Below, piece after piece: positions 45,289 through 54,604 of a stretch of DNA of 64,000 bases. The stretch is from Parafannyhessea umbonata. GTDB taxonomy: Bacteria; Actinomycetota; Coriobacteriia; Coriobacteriales; Atopobiaceae. Location: NCBI RefSeq assembly GCF_900105025.1, contig NZ_LT629759.1:1798001-1862000 (forward strand), in the 5' to 3' direction. Numbering within the stretch: position 1 is the stretch's first letter; every line of letters begins with the position of its first letter. The notes beneath the pieces are model-generated. The model searched no databases. It was given only the letters and a program-made list of their open reading frames with translations, and was not told the origin of the DNA. Both the position numbers and the translations under genes were made by a program.

Positions 45289-45386
45289 GGCCCAAACGTC
45301 AAACACTCAAAATTTTGTTGACGTTCGGGCCTCGTTTCCGCAGGTCGCGAAAATGTGTCGAAAATATGTTCTACGTTCGTGCGCCG
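45289..45386 (+). repeat. Palindromic dispersed element, copy 1
   Basis: A G/C stem (CCCAAACGTC, then GACGTTCGGG) around an AT loop, followed by a CGTTTCCGCAGGTCG-type segment and ATATGTTCTACGTT. It aligns over about 97 bases with copies at 53681, 54336 and 60939. It lies just after the M20 gene. Confidence 0.75.
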
Positions 45387-45425
45387 TCGGCCCGCAGTGC
45401 TTTCGTCACACGTCGGGGTACGGCG

Positions 45426-45716
45426 ATGACTCCATCTCGTAGGTCCTCGCGGATAGGCGCCATTCCCGACCCCGACGTTAGGGAGGCGTTCAGGGAGACG
45501 GCCGCCATCGGCGGCGGGGAGGTTGCAAGCGACGCCCCTAAGGCTTGCGTCAGCGCAATAGGCGGATACCCTTACATGCTTCAACTTGTGGGGCTCAGAT
45601 GCTGGCAGGCATCAAATCTGAGCGGAATCATTTCGGCCGAAGCTGCAAAGCGCGGCATCGCGCGCTTCGCCCTCCCGGAATTCAAAGCATTCGCCCAAGA
45701 GGAGCTGGCCGATTAG
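45426..45716 (+). pseudogene. Fragment of an AAA-type ATP-binding protein
   Basis: The frame reads MTPSRRSSRIGAIPDPDVRE, then FRETAAIGG and SAIGGYPYMLQLVGLRCW, a segment typical of the middle of actinobacterial stand-alone AAA ATPases; no Walker motifs remain. It ends at 45716 and is separated from the palindromic element by 40 bases. It is probably a decayed insertion remnant. Confidence 0.45.
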
Positions 45717-45736
45717 CCGCCCCGCCGGCATGCCCC

Positions 45737-46459
45737 CTAGCGCTGGTCGCGCAGCGCGACGGTCGTGAACGAGAACCGCTTCGGGTGGTGGCGCGAGCAC
45801 GTGTACTCGAGCATGATGCCGTCGTCGTTGAACGTGTGGTTCACCACCACGGCCACAAAGTCGTATCCGCGCAGGTCAAGTAGCCTACGATCCATCGAGT
45901 TGGCCTTCTCGGCCAGATACGTGCGTTTGCTCGTGGTCACGCGCATGCCCAACGTGCCCTCGATGTACGCGTAGATCGAGTCCGCCGCGATCTCGGGCGT
46001 GATGTCAGGCACCAGCTCGGTCAGGTACCAGTTGCGGTCCAGAATCTGGGCATGCCCGTCAATCATGCGCACGCGGTCCACGTGTGTGACGGTCGAGCCC
46101 TCCGGAAACCCGCTCTCGCGCGCAAACGCCGGCGTCACGACCTCCCGCTCGATGCCAATCACCTTCGTGACCACCTCGATGCCGCTGCGCCGCGCCGCCT
46201 CCTTGAACGTCTCGATCCCGCCCATGGAGAAGTCCTCGCGCTCGGTCGGCAGGTAGATGACGCGCACGCCCTTGCCGTTGATGGGCTGGACGTACCCCTC
46301 CTGCGCCAGCAGCCTCACCGCGCGCCGCGCCGTGTTGTGCGAGCACTGGTAGCGTTCGCACAGCTCCGCCTCGGAGGGTATGAAGCCCTGGTACGGATAC
46401 TCCCCGCTCTCGATCTGGGCGAGAAGATCCTCGTATATCTGCCCGTATACCGCCCTCAT
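45737..46459 (-). CDS. treR: GntR-family trehalose operon repressor TreR
   Basis: A 240-residue GntR/HutC regulator. The N-terminal winged helix (PSEAELCERYQCSHNTARRAV, with SEAELCERY near residue 29) is followed by a UTRA sensor domain (GGIETFKEAARRSG onward), which in TreR proteins binds trehalose-6-phosphate. It is divergent from treB and treC, and two near-identical palindromes lie in the shared promoter region. Confidence 0.88.
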   Translation of the reverse strand: MRAVYGQIYEDLLAQIESGEYPYQGFIPSEAELCERYQCSHNTARRAVRLLAQEGYVQPINGKGVRVIYLPTEREDFSMGGIETFKEAARRSGIEVVTKVIGIEREVVTPAFARESGFPEGSTVTHVDRVRMIDGHAQILDRNWYLTELVPDITPEIAADSIYAYIEGTLGMRVTTSKRTYLAEKANSMDRRLLDLRGYDFVAVVVNHTFNDDGIMLEYTCSRHHPKRFSFTTVALRDQR

Positions 46460-46665
46460 GCGCCGGCGCTCCCATCCGCGTTAGCCATCGTTTCGATGGT
46501 ACCCGTGCCACGATGCCGGCCCGTCGTGCCCCAAAAAAACCAAAGCTCTCCAGCGCCGCCACTCCCCTGTCTCCAGCCCTGCCCGCACCGCGGTCACCCC
46601 GCACGCACCCATCCGCCACTTGCCGACGTTTACCCACCGCTCGCTGCGCAAACGCCGTTCTCATA

Positions 46666-46717
46666 CCTATTTGAATAGGCGCATCGTATCCTCATCTCAA
46701 GAGCCTATTCAAATAGG
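46666..46717 (+). promoter_or_regulatory. Paired TreR operators upstream of treB
   Basis: CCTATTTGAATAGG (46666-46679) and CCTATTCAAATAGG (46704-46717) are perfect or near-perfect palindromes 38 bases apart. The second ends about 40 bases before the treB start. They fit a repressor that binds two sites across the promoter. Confidence 0.8.
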
Positions 46718-46756
46718 TTTGGAAGAAGGGCGCAGGCCCAATCGGACGGAGGAAAC

Positions 46757-48775
46757 ATGGGAAAGTATCGGGAGGACGCGCAAGAGCTGCTAAGGCTCGT
46801 CGGCGGCAAGGACAACATCGTCGCGGTGACCCACTGCATCACGAGGATGCGCTTCGCACTGGCTGACCCCGGCAAGGCGGACGTCCCCGCCATCGAGGCG
46901 CTCGCGTCCGTGAAGGGCAGCTTCACGCAGGCAGGCCAGTTCCAGGTCATCATCGGCAGCGACGTCGCGGACTTCTACGACGACTTCGTCGCCATCTCCG
47001 GCGTGAGCGAGGCGTCCAAGGCGGACGTGAAGAAAGCCGCCGTCGGAAACCAGAACCCACTGCAGAAGGCCATGGGCGCCATCGCCGAGGTCTTCGCCCC
47101 TCTCATCCCCGCCATCATCACGGGCGGCCTCATCCTTGGCTTCCGCAACGTTTTGGGCGACATGCCCTACTTCGGGCCCGACGGCACGCAGACGCTCGCG
47201 TCGCTGTCCGTGTTCTGGACCGGCGTGTACAACTTCCTGTGGCTCATCGGCGAGGCCGTCTTCCACCTGGGAATCCCCGTGGGCATCTGCTACTCCATCA
47301 CCAAGAAGATGGGCGGCACCCCCATGCTCGGCATCGTGCTCGGCCTCACGCTCGTCTCGGGCCAGCTCATGAACGCGTACGCCGTCCCCGGCGCCACCGC
47401 GAAGGACTGGGCAACCCACACGTGGAACTTCGGCTTTGCCCAGGTCCACATGATCGGCTACCAGGCCCAGGTCATCCCGGCCATCCTCGCGGCCATCTGC
47501 TTCAACTACTACGAGCGCTTCTTCAAGAAGATCACCCCGTCCATCGTTCAGATGATCGTCGTCCCGTTCTGCTCGCTACTCCTGGGCGTCATGACCGCTC
47601 ACTTCATCGTCGGCCCCATCGGCTGGACGCTCGGCACCGCGGTCGGCAACGTCGTGATGGCCGGCATCTCCGGTCCGTTCCGCGTGCTGTTTGGCGCCAT
47701 CTTCGGCGGCCTGTACGCGCCGCTCGTTATCACCGGCCTGCACCACATGACCAACGCCATTGACCTGCAGCTCATCGCGGACACCGGCACCACCATGCTC
47801 TGGCCCATGATCGCGCTGTCCAACATCGCCCAGGGCTCCGCCGTCCTCGCCATGATCGTGCTGCAGCGCAACGACGACAAGGCGCAGCAGGTCAACATCC
47901 CCTCCTGCCTCTCGTGCTACCTCGGCGTCACCGAGCCCGCCATGTTCGGCGTCAACCTCAAGTACGTCTTCCCGTTCGTGTGCGCCATGATCGGCTCCGC
48001 CGTCGCCGGCGTCATCTGCACCGCCACCTCAACCGCGGCCAACGCCATCGGCGTCGGCGGCCTGCCCGGCATCCTCTCCATCAACTCCAAGTACTTCCTG
48101 TCCTTTGCGCTGTGCATGCTCGTCGCCGTCGTCATCCCGTTTGTGCTCACCTACATCGTCGGCAAGTCCAAGGGCATCGACCGCGGCGTCGGCGTCGAGG
48201 ACGTCACGCTCGACGGCTCCAACGTCGTCGCCGCCAGCATCTCGGCCGGCGCGTCCGAGTCTGGCGTCGGCGCCGCCGTGGCCGCCGTCACCAGCGCAGA
48301 GGCCATGGGCGAGCTCACGGAGGACGGCGCGCTCTGCGCCGCGGTCTCCGGCACCGTAATCCCGCTGTCCCAGGTGGACGACGCCGTCTTCGCGTCCGGC
48401 ACCATGGGCGAGGGCGTTGCCATCGAGCCGTCCGCCGGCGAGGTCGTGGCCCCGTGCGACGCGTCCGTCACCGTCATGATGGAGGAGACGGGCCACGCGG
48501 TCGGGCTGACGCTCGCCTCTGGCCTCGAGCTGCTCATCCACATCGGCCTTGACACCGTCGAGATGAACGGGGACGGCTTCCAGGCGCACGTGCGCAAGGG
48601 CTCCATCGTGCACCGCGGCGACCCGCTCGTGACGTTCGATCGCAAGAAGGTCGCGGCCGCCGGCCACAAGGACACCGTGCTCATGGTCGTGACGGACAAG
48701 GGCTCCGCCGAGAAGATCGACCTCACCACCTCCGGCGCGGCCGTGGCAGGCGTCACCCCCGTCATCCGCTACTAG
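46757..48775 (+). CDS. treB: Trehalose PTS EIIBCA
   Basis: Membrane permease that phosphorylates trehalose on import. The 672-residue protein has EIIB first (Cys27 in VTHCITRMRF is the phosphocysteine), then a Glc-family EIIC with about ten helices, and a C-terminal EIIA of the Crr type; His595 in LLIHIGLDTVEMNG is its phosphohistidine. A fused EIIA means no separate EIIA is needed. The start follows GGAGGAAAC. It is followed by treC, 110 bases later. Confidence 0.92.
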   Translation: MGKYREDAQELLRLVGGKDNIVAVTHCITRMRFALADPGKADVPAIEALASVKGSFTQAGQFQVIIGSDVADFYDDFVAISGVSEASKADVKKAAVGNQNPLQKAMGAIAEVFAPLIPAIITGGLILGFRNVLGDMPYFGPDGTQTLASLSVFWTGVYNFLWLIGEAVFHLGIPVGICYSITKKMGGTPMLGIVLGLTLVSGQLMNAYAVPGATAKDWATHTWNFGFAQVHMIGYQAQVIPAILAAICFNYYERFFKKITPSIVQMIVVPFCSLLLGVMTAHFIVGPIGWTLGTAVGNVVMAGISGPFRVLFGAIFGGLYAPLVITGLHHMTNAIDLQLIADTGTTMLWPMIALSNIAQGSAVLAMIVLQRNDDKAQQVNIPSCLSCYLGVTEPAMFGVNLKYVFPFVCAMIGSAVAGVICTATSTAANAIGVGGLPGILSINSKYFLSFALCMLVAVVIPFVLTYIVGKSKGIDRGVGVEDVTLDGSNVVAASISAGASESGVGAAVAAVTSAEAMGELTEDGALCAAVSGTVIPLSQVDDAVFASGTMGEGVAIEPSAGEVVAPCDASVTVMMEETGHAVGLTLASGLELLIHIGLDTVEMNGDGFQAHVRKGSIVHRGDPLVTFDRKKVAAAGHKDTVLMVVTDKGSAEKIDLTTSGAAVAGVTPVIRY

Positions 48776-48885
48776 CGACCACAGGAGCGCCCGCTGTCCT
48801 ACGATGGCAGGCAGGCGCAAGCGAAGGCGCGGGAGGGACCGAGGGAGACCCCGGCCCCTCCCCGTATAGAAAGAGAGATGCCAAC

Positions 48886-50580
48886 ATGCAGGACCGCGCA
48901 GCGCGGCTTGGTGACAAGGTCGTCTACCAAATCTACGTCCGCAGCTTCAATGACTCCAACGGGGACGGCATCGGCGACCTCCGAGGCATAACGCAACGGC
49001 TGGACTACCTGAAGAAGCTGGGAGTCGACTACCTCTGGATCACCCCGTTCTTCTCGTCCCCGCAAAACGACAACGGGTACGACGTGGCGGACTACCGCTC
49101 CGTGGAGCCCATGTTCGGCACGATGGCGGACTTCGACGAGCTTTCGCGCGAGGCGAAGGCGCGCGGGATCGGGCTCATGCTCGACATGGTGTTCAACCAC
49201 ACGTCCACGAGCCACGAGTGGTTCAGGCGCGCGCTGAGCGGCGACCCCAAGTACCTGGCGTACTACAAGTTTGTGGACGCGGCGCCCGACGCGACGGCCG
49301 CCAAGCCCGGCGAGCCGCCCACGAACTGGGTGTCGAAGTTTGGCGGGAGCGCGTGGGAGTACGTGCCCGCGCTCCACAAGTGGTATCTGCACCTGTTTGA
49401 CGTGAGCCAGGCGGACCTGAACTGGGACAACCCCGAGGTGCGGGCCGAGCTTGCCAACGTGGTGCGGTTCTGGAAGGCAAAGGGCGTGAGCGGATTTCGC
49501 TTCGACGTGGTGAACCTGATCTCGAAGCCGGAACGCCTGGAGGACGACTTCGAGGGCGACGGCCGGCGCTTCTATACCGACGGACCGCACGTGCACGAGT
49601 ACCTGCAGGAGCTGGTGCGCGAGGGCGGGATCGAGGACATGGTGACCGTGGGCGAGATGAGCTCCACCTCGATCGAGAACTGCATTCGCTACACGGCGCC
49701 GCGCTACCACGAGCTGACGCAGGCATTTTCGTTCCACCATCTGAAGGTCGACTATGCCGGTGGCGACAAGTGGGCACTCGCGGAGCCGGACATCCCCCGG
49801 CTGAGGGGGCTGCTGCGCGACTGGCAGGAGAGAATGACGGCCGGTGGCGGCTGGAACGCGCTCTTTTGGTCCAACCACGACCAGCCGCGCCCGAACTCGC
49901 GCTTTGGCGACTGCTCCACCCGGGAGCTGTGGCGGCGCTCCAGCGAGCTTCTGCCCGTGTGCACCCACCTGCTGCGCGGCACGCCGTACGTGTACCAGGG
50001 CGAGGAGCTGGGGATGACGAACCCCGACTTCACGAGCATCGACCAGTACCGCGACGTGGAGTCGCTCAACTACTACAAGATCCTGCAGGACGAGGGGGCC
50101 ACGCCCGAGGAGGCGTTCCACATCGTGCGCGAGCGCTCGCGCGACGACTCGCGCACGCCCGTGCAGTGGGACGGCAGCGCGAACGCGGGCTTCACCAGCG
50201 GCACGCCGTGGATAGGCATCCCCGCGAACCACGCGTACGTGAACGCGGCGGACGAGATGGCAGACCCGGACTCCGTGTGGAGCTTCTACCGGCGAATCAT
50301 CGCGCTGCGGAAGGAGTGTCCGGTTGTCCAGGCGGGCGACGTGCGCTTCCTGGACGCGGCGTCCGACAAGGTCATCGCGTACGAGCGCACGCTTGAAGGT
50401 GCCGCCAGCGGAACGCGGCGGCTGGTCGTGGCGTGCAACTTCAGCGGCGCGGACGCGGCGGCGCTTCCGGCGGACGCGCTCGACGGCGGCACGGTGCTGA
50501 TAGAGAACTGCGACGACCATCGCATCCAGGACGGGACGCTCGTACTGGGGCCGTGGTGCGCCGTGGCGCTTGCCTGGTAG
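48886..50580 (+). CDS. treC: Trehalose-6-phosphate hydrolase TreC
   Basis: GH13 glycosidase splitting trehalose-6-phosphate into glucose and glucose-6-phosphate. The 564-residue protein has the GH13 catalytic residues: Asp207 nucleophile (GFRFDVV), Glu257 (TVGEMSS) and Asp332 (SNHDQPR), plus DMVFNHTS (100-107). It follows treB and needs that PTS product. The start is the ATG at 48886, after a purine-rich AAAGAGAGATGCC. Confidence 0.93.
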   Translation: MQDRAARLGDKVVYQIYVRSFNDSNGDGIGDLRGITQRLDYLKKLGVDYLWITPFFSSPQNDNGYDVADYRSVEPMFGTMADFDELSREAKARGIGLMLDMVFNHTSTSHEWFRRALSGDPKYLAYYKFVDAAPDATAAKPGEPPTNWVSKFGGSAWEYVPALHKWYLHLFDVSQADLNWDNPEVRAELANVVRFWKAKGVSGFRFDVVNLISKPERLEDDFEGDGRRFYTDGPHVHEYLQELVREGGIEDMVTVGEMSSTSIENCIRYTAPRYHELTQAFSFHHLKVDYAGGDKWALAEPDIPRLRGLLRDWQERMTAGGGWNALFWSNHDQPRPNSRFGDCSTRELWRRSSELLPVCTHLLRGTPYVYQGEELGMTNPDFTSIDQYRDVESLNYYKILQDEGATPEEAFHIVRERSRDDSRTPVQWDGSANAGFTSGTPWIGIPANHAYVNAADEMADPDSVWSFYRRIIALRKECPVVQAGDVRFLDAASDKVIAYERTLEGAASGTRRLVVACNFSGADAAALPADALDGGTVLIENCDDHRIQDGTLVLGPWCAVALAW

Positions 50581-50853
50581 CAACAGGCATCTGCAAACGC
50601 GCCCGACTGGACGCGCGCACCCGGCCGCACGCGCAGAGAGCCGCAAGAAAAAGGACTGTTCTTCTCGCCCGCGGGGTCCCTCCCTCCGCGGGCGCCTCAC
50701 ATGCCCGGCCCAGGCTCATATGCGACAGTCGCAGTTACAAACTTGTAAGCGTTTTTCAGGCAGCACCCACATCGCGCGCGCATACCAATACGATATTTTG
50801 TCACACGTCACGCCGCGCACGCGCGGCCCAACCAAAGAAGGAGGCTGTCAGAT

Positions 50854-51816
50854 ATGACCAGGTGCGTAACCCGCCGCGATGCCATCGCGCTGTTTGGGGG
50901 CCTGACCGCCTTTACCCTTGCCGGATGCAACAGCTCGAACGGTGGGGACAAGGTGTACAAGATCGGCGTTCTGCAGCTTACGGAGCACGACGCCCTCGAC
51001 GCCGCGAACAAGGGCTTCGTGAAGGCCCTCAAGAAGTCCGGCCTCAAGTACAAGATCGACCAGCAGAACGCCCAGAACGACCAGTCCGCCTGCCAAACCA
51101 TCGCGACCAAGCTCGTGAACGACGGCGACGACCTGATCCTGGCCATCGCGACGCCGGCCGCCCAGGCGGTCGCCGGCGCCACGTCCGATATCCCCATCGT
51201 CGGCACGGCCATCACGGACTTTGCCGCATCCGGCCTGGTAAAGAGCAACAAGAAGCCCGGCAACAACGTCACCGGCACATCGGACCTCACGCCCGTGGAC
51301 GAGCAGTTCGACCTCCTGGTGAAGCTGCTGCCCAACGCAAAGACCGTCGGCGTGCTGTACTGCACCGCAGAGTCCAACTCCGACGTGCAGGTGAAGATGG
51401 CCCAGAAGGCCGCCAAGAAGCGCGGGATGAAGGCCGTGCGCTACTCCGTCTCGAGCTCGAACGAGATCCAGCAGGTCGTGGAGTCCATGGTCGGCAAGGT
51501 CGACGCCTGCTACGCGCCGACGGACAACACCATCGCCGCGGGCATGTCGACCGTCTCGATGGTCGCGAACGAGAACAAGCTTCCGGTTATCTGCGGCGAG
51601 AAGGGCATGGTCGACAACGGCGGCCTCGCCACGTACGGCATCGACTACGAGGCCCTGGGCTACAAGGCCGGCAAGATGGCCGTCAAGATCCTGAAGGGAA
51701 CGTCCAAGCCGGCCGACATGCCGATCGAGCACCTCAGCATCAAGGAGTGCACGCTTGCGACGAACGAGAAGGCCGCGGCCGCCGTGGGCGTGGACCTCTC
51801 CGTCCTCAAGGCCTAG
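50854..51816 (+). CDS. ABC-transporter substrate-binding lipoprotein (TrpX-like)
   Basis: A 320-residue lipoprotein anchored at Cys25 (lipobox LAGC) with a double-arginine CVTRRDAIALFGG start, facing the cell exterior. The fold is the Peripla_BP_4/ABC_sub_bind type (VYKIGVLQLTEHDALDAANKGF near residue 34), a family that includes the tryptophan-binding TrpX. It is followed by a permease and an ATPase gene, so the substrate is probably an amino acid or related compound. Start follows GAAGGAGGC. Confidence 0.88.
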   Translation: MTRCVTRRDAIALFGGLTAFTLAGCNSSNGGDKVYKIGVLQLTEHDALDAANKGFVKALKKSGLKYKIDQQNAQNDQSACQTIATKLVNDGDDLILAIATPAAQAVAGATSDIPIVGTAITDFAASGLVKSNKKPGNNVTGTSDLTPVDEQFDLLVKLLPNAKTVGVLYCTAESNSDVQVKMAQKAAKKRGMKAVRYSVSSSNEIQQVVESMVGKVDACYAPTDNTIAAGMSTVSMVANENKLPVICGEKGMVDNGGLATYGIDYEALGYKAGKMAVKILKGTSKPADMPIEHLSIKECTLATNEKAAAAVGVDLSVLKA

Positions 51817-51934
51817 CCGCGACCCCGGCCCCGCCGGCCGGAGCCCGCGCAACAAGCAACGCCGCCACAGGGCGGAAAACGGGCGCACCCGCCGGCCTCG
51901 GTCGCGGGCGCGCCATCGAGTTTGGGGGGAGCAC

Positions 51935-52852
51935 ATGCTTCTATCACTAACCGGCGCCGTCTCGCAGGGCATCCTGTGGGGCATCATGGTGCTGGGCGTC
52001 TTCATCACGTTCCGCATGCTCGACATCGCGGACCTCACCGTGGACGGCAGCTTCGCCCTTGGCGGCTGCGTCGCAGCGGTCGCCTCGGTCAACATGGGCC
52101 TCGACCCGCTCGTCTCGGTCCTTCTCGGCATGCTCGCCGGCCTTGTGGCCGGGGCGGTCACCGGACTCCTGCACACGCTGTTCGACATCCCCGCGATCCT
52201 GGCGGGAATCCTCACGCAGATATCGCTGTGGTCCGTCAACCTGCGCGTCATGGGCAAGTCGAACACGCCGCTTCTGGGCGTCGATACCGTGTTCTCGCGC
52301 GTCGCGACGCTCCTCGGCGTGTCCAACAACGTCGCTACCCTCGTCATCGGCGCACTCGTCGCGGCGCTGTGCGTGGCGCTTCTCTACTGGTTCTTTGGCA
52401 CGGAGATCGGCTCGGCCATGCGCGCGACCGGCCAGAACGAGGACATGTGCCGCGCGCTGGGCATCGACGTGCGCGTGACGAAGCTGCTCGCGCTCAGCCT
52501 GTCCAACGGCCTCGTCGGGCTGTCCGGCGCCCTCGTGTGCCAGAGCCAGAAGTACGCCGACATTAACATGGGCACGGGCGCCATCGTGATCGGCCTGGCC
52601 GCCATAGTGATCGGCGAGGTGCTTGGCCGCCTGACCCCGGGCAAGCTTCAGGCGTTCGGCAGCCGCCTGACCTCGGCCGTCGTCGGCTCCGTCATCTACT
52701 TCATCATCCGCGCCATCGTGCTGCAGATGGGCATGGACGCAAACGACATGAAGCTCTTCTCGGCCGTCATCGTCGCACTCGCGCTCGTGGTGCCCGTGGT
52801 GCTGGAGCGCAGCCAGGCGCGCCGCGCGTGGCGGAAGGGAGGCGAGCGCTGA
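51935..52852 (+). CDS. ABC-transporter permease (LivH/TrpY-like)
   Basis: A 305-residue permease with about eight helices. FRMLDIADLTVDGSFALGG near residue 26 is the BPD_transp_2 (branched-chain-type) signature that goes with ABC_sub_bind proteins. The start at 51935 follows GGGGGGAG. The stop overlaps the ATPase start as TGATG. Confidence 0.88.
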   Translation: MLLSLTGAVSQGILWGIMVLGVFITFRMLDIADLTVDGSFALGGCVAAVASVNMGLDPLVSVLLGMLAGLVAGAVTGLLHTLFDIPAILAGILTQISLWSVNLRVMGKSNTPLLGVDTVFSRVATLLGVSNNVATLVIGALVAALCVALLYWFFGTEIGSAMRATGQNEDMCRALGIDVRVTKLLALSLSNGLVGLSGALVCQSQKYADINMGTGAIVIGLAAIVIGEVLGRLTPGKLQAFGSRLTSAVVGSVIYFIIRAIVLQMGMDANDMKLFSAVIVALALVVPVVLERSQARRAWRKGGER

Positions 52853-53646
52853 TGCTGACGCTTTCCCACGTCACCAAGACGTTCAACAAGGGCACGGTCA
52901 ACGAGAAGCCCGCGCTCACCGGGGTGGACCTCCACCTTGAGCCCGGTGACTTCGTCACCGTGATCGGCGGCAACGGCGCCGGAAAGTCAACGCTGCTGAA
53001 CTGCATCGCAGGCGTCTTCCCGCCCGACGGCGGCAAAATCGAGCTCGACGGCCGCGACGTCACGCGCCTGCCAGAGCACAAGCGCGCCGCCGACCTGGGC
53101 CGCGTGTTCCAGGACCCCATGCGCGGCACCGCGGCAGACATGCAGATAGACGAGAACCTCGCCCTCGCGGCGCGCCGCGGCGGCCACCGCGGCCTCGCGT
53201 GGGGCATCACGCGCGAGGAGCGCGAGGACTACCACGAGCGCCTGAAGATGCTGGACCTTGGCCTGGAGGACCGCATGACCTCGAAGGTCGGCCTGCTCTC
53301 CGGCGGCCAGCGCCAGGCGCTCACGCTTCTGATGGCAGTGCTCAAGCGCCCGAAGCTGCTGCTCCTGGACGAGCACACCGCCGCGCTCGACCCAAAGACC
53401 GCCGCAAAGGTGCTCTCGCTCACGCAGCGCCTGGTTCAGCAGGACTCGCTCACCACGCTCATGGTCACGCACAACATGCACGACGCCATCCGCCTGGGCA
53501 ACCGCCTCATCATGATGCACGAGGGCCACGTGATCTTCGACGTCCGCGGGGACGAGAAGAGCAAGCTCACGGTCGCGGACCTGCTGCACAAGTTCGAGGA
53601 GGCAGCCGGCGGCGAGCTCGACAACGACCGCATGCTGCTCTCGTAG
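52852..53646 (+). CDS. ABC-transporter ATP-binding protein (TrpZ-like)
   Basis: A 264-residue ATPase. Walker A is GGNGAGKST (about 43-51), the signature LSGGQRQALT is near residue 148, and Walker B LLLLDEHTAALDP follows. The start is coupled to the permease stop. With the two upstream genes it forms a complete three-component importer. Confidence 0.92.
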   Translation: MLTLSHVTKTFNKGTVNEKPALTGVDLHLEPGDFVTVIGGNGAGKSTLLNCIAGVFPPDGGKIELDGRDVTRLPEHKRAADLGRVFQDPMRGTAADMQIDENLALAARRGGHRGLAWGITREEREDYHERLKMLDLGLEDRMTSKVGLLSGGQRQALTLLMAVLKRPKLLLLDEHTAALDPKTAAKVLSLTQRLVQQDSLTTLMVTHNMHDAIRLGNRLIMMHEGHVIFDVRGDEKSKLTVADLLHKFEEAAGGELDNDRMLLS

Positions 53647-53680
53647 CGCCGCGGCACGCACCGCGCCAGCGTCCAAGCCA

Positions 53681-53782
53681 GCGCCCCGAACGTACAACAT
53701 TCAATATGATGTTGACGTTCGGGGCGCGTTTTCTCAGTTGGCAGAAATGTGTAGGAAATATGTTCTACGTTCGCGTCACCGA
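53681..53782 (+). repeat. Palindromic dispersed element, copy 2
   Basis: Arms GCCCCGAACGT and ACGTTCGGGGC enclose an AT loop, then CGTTTTCTCAGTTGG and ATATGTTCTACGTT. The layout is the same as in copies 1, 3 and 4. It is directly downstream of the ABC operon. Confidence 0.8.
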
Positions 53783-53821
53783 CCCGCCGTCAAACACTAC
53801 GGACGGCACGCGACGGATGCC

Positions 53822-54163
53822 CTAGCCGACCAGCGTAAGCCTACCCTCAAGCACCATCTTGCCACGGCCGCCGTGAGCGCCCTCCTCCGGCCAGGTCAGA
53901 AACGTGGTAACCCTACTGTTCCCGAAGTCCGCAACCTGGGACGCAACGACTCCGGCCTCCTCAATCCAGTTGACCATGTACACGTCCTCGCCCAGTGCGA
54001 CCGCATCATATGGGTCGACCTCACTTGAAGGCTCGCCCTCCCCCACCACGGAAAGCGCGTTCCACCTAAGCTCGCTCTCGCTTAGGTAGTCACTCACGTA
54101 GTGGTCGCCGCTCTCGTAGTCGACGTCCACGCGCTTGCCCCGCACCTTCTCGAAAACCGTCAT
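53822..54163 (-). CDS. Small MoaF-like beta-barrel protein
   Basis: A 113-residue protein beginning MTVFEKVRGKRVDVDYESG. The order of DYESGDHYVSDYLSESELRW, VYMVNWIEEAGVVASQVADF and TFLTWPEE resembles the small lipocalin-like MoaF/phenolic-acid-decarboxylase group. No catalytic residues are assigned and the role is unknown. The start at 54163 follows GGAGGCCGAC; an ATG at 54208 would add 15 residues. Confidence 0.5.
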   Translation of the reverse strand: MTVFEKVRGKRVDVDYESGDHYVSDYLSESELRWNALSVVGEGEPSSEVDPYDAVALGEDVYMVNWIEEAGVVASQVADFGNSRVTTFLTWPEEGAHGGRGKMVLEGRLTLVG

Positions 54164-54604
54164 GTCGGCCTCCATCCTGCGAGTCCAGCTATTTACCGTG
54201 GTACGCATTCGATACTTATTTCTGCTTCTCGACTAAATTGACCTTACGGGATGCAGGTCTTACGCACAATTAGGATCATTCTGGTTACCTGGTCGCTTCT
54301 GGGTGACTGCAGCTGCATTCCGCACGGCACAACAATGCCCGCAACGTAGAACTATATTTTTTAGTTCTACGTTGCAGGCACGTTTTCCCAGTTGGCGCAA
54401 ACCGCGCGAATTATAGTTCTACGTTACGCGGCAGGGGGGCGCCCCCTCGGTAGCGTGGCGCTTTGCGCTCCAGACGGAGTCACCACTCATGTCGTCTTAG
54501 GCGTTTCCCAACAATACCGTGCTCTCGAGGGACCTGAGTCGAAGACTGTCAAAGTGACGAACCCCGCCCATAGAAGCTAGGTGCCGCATGCACCCAGACA
54601 AATA
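54164..54604. other. Intergenic stretch holding palindromic element copy 3
   Basis: No credible gene. The palindromic element occupies 54336-54432. The sequence on both sides is of mixed composition, less GC-rich than the average for the window, and may include other decayed insertions. Confidence 0.4.
54336..54432 (+). repeat. Palindromic dispersed element, copy 3
   Basis: AACGTAGAACTATA and TAGTTCTACGTT arms enclose an AT loop, with an outer TGCCCGC/GCAGGCA pair. CGTTTTCCCAGTTGG and TTATAGTTCTACGTT follow. It is nearly identical to copy 4, and similarity extends about 25 bases upstream (GCATTCC, then ACAACAATGCCC). Confidence 0.9.

Noticed and set aside
48799-50700. Long minus-strand frame opposite treC
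   Set aside because: TreC has all GH13 catalytic residues; the opposite frame is low-complexity Arg/Val/His sequence.
54392-54580. Small ORF after palindromic element 3
   Set aside because: It begins inside the repeat, has no ribosome site and no similarity beyond the repeat itself.
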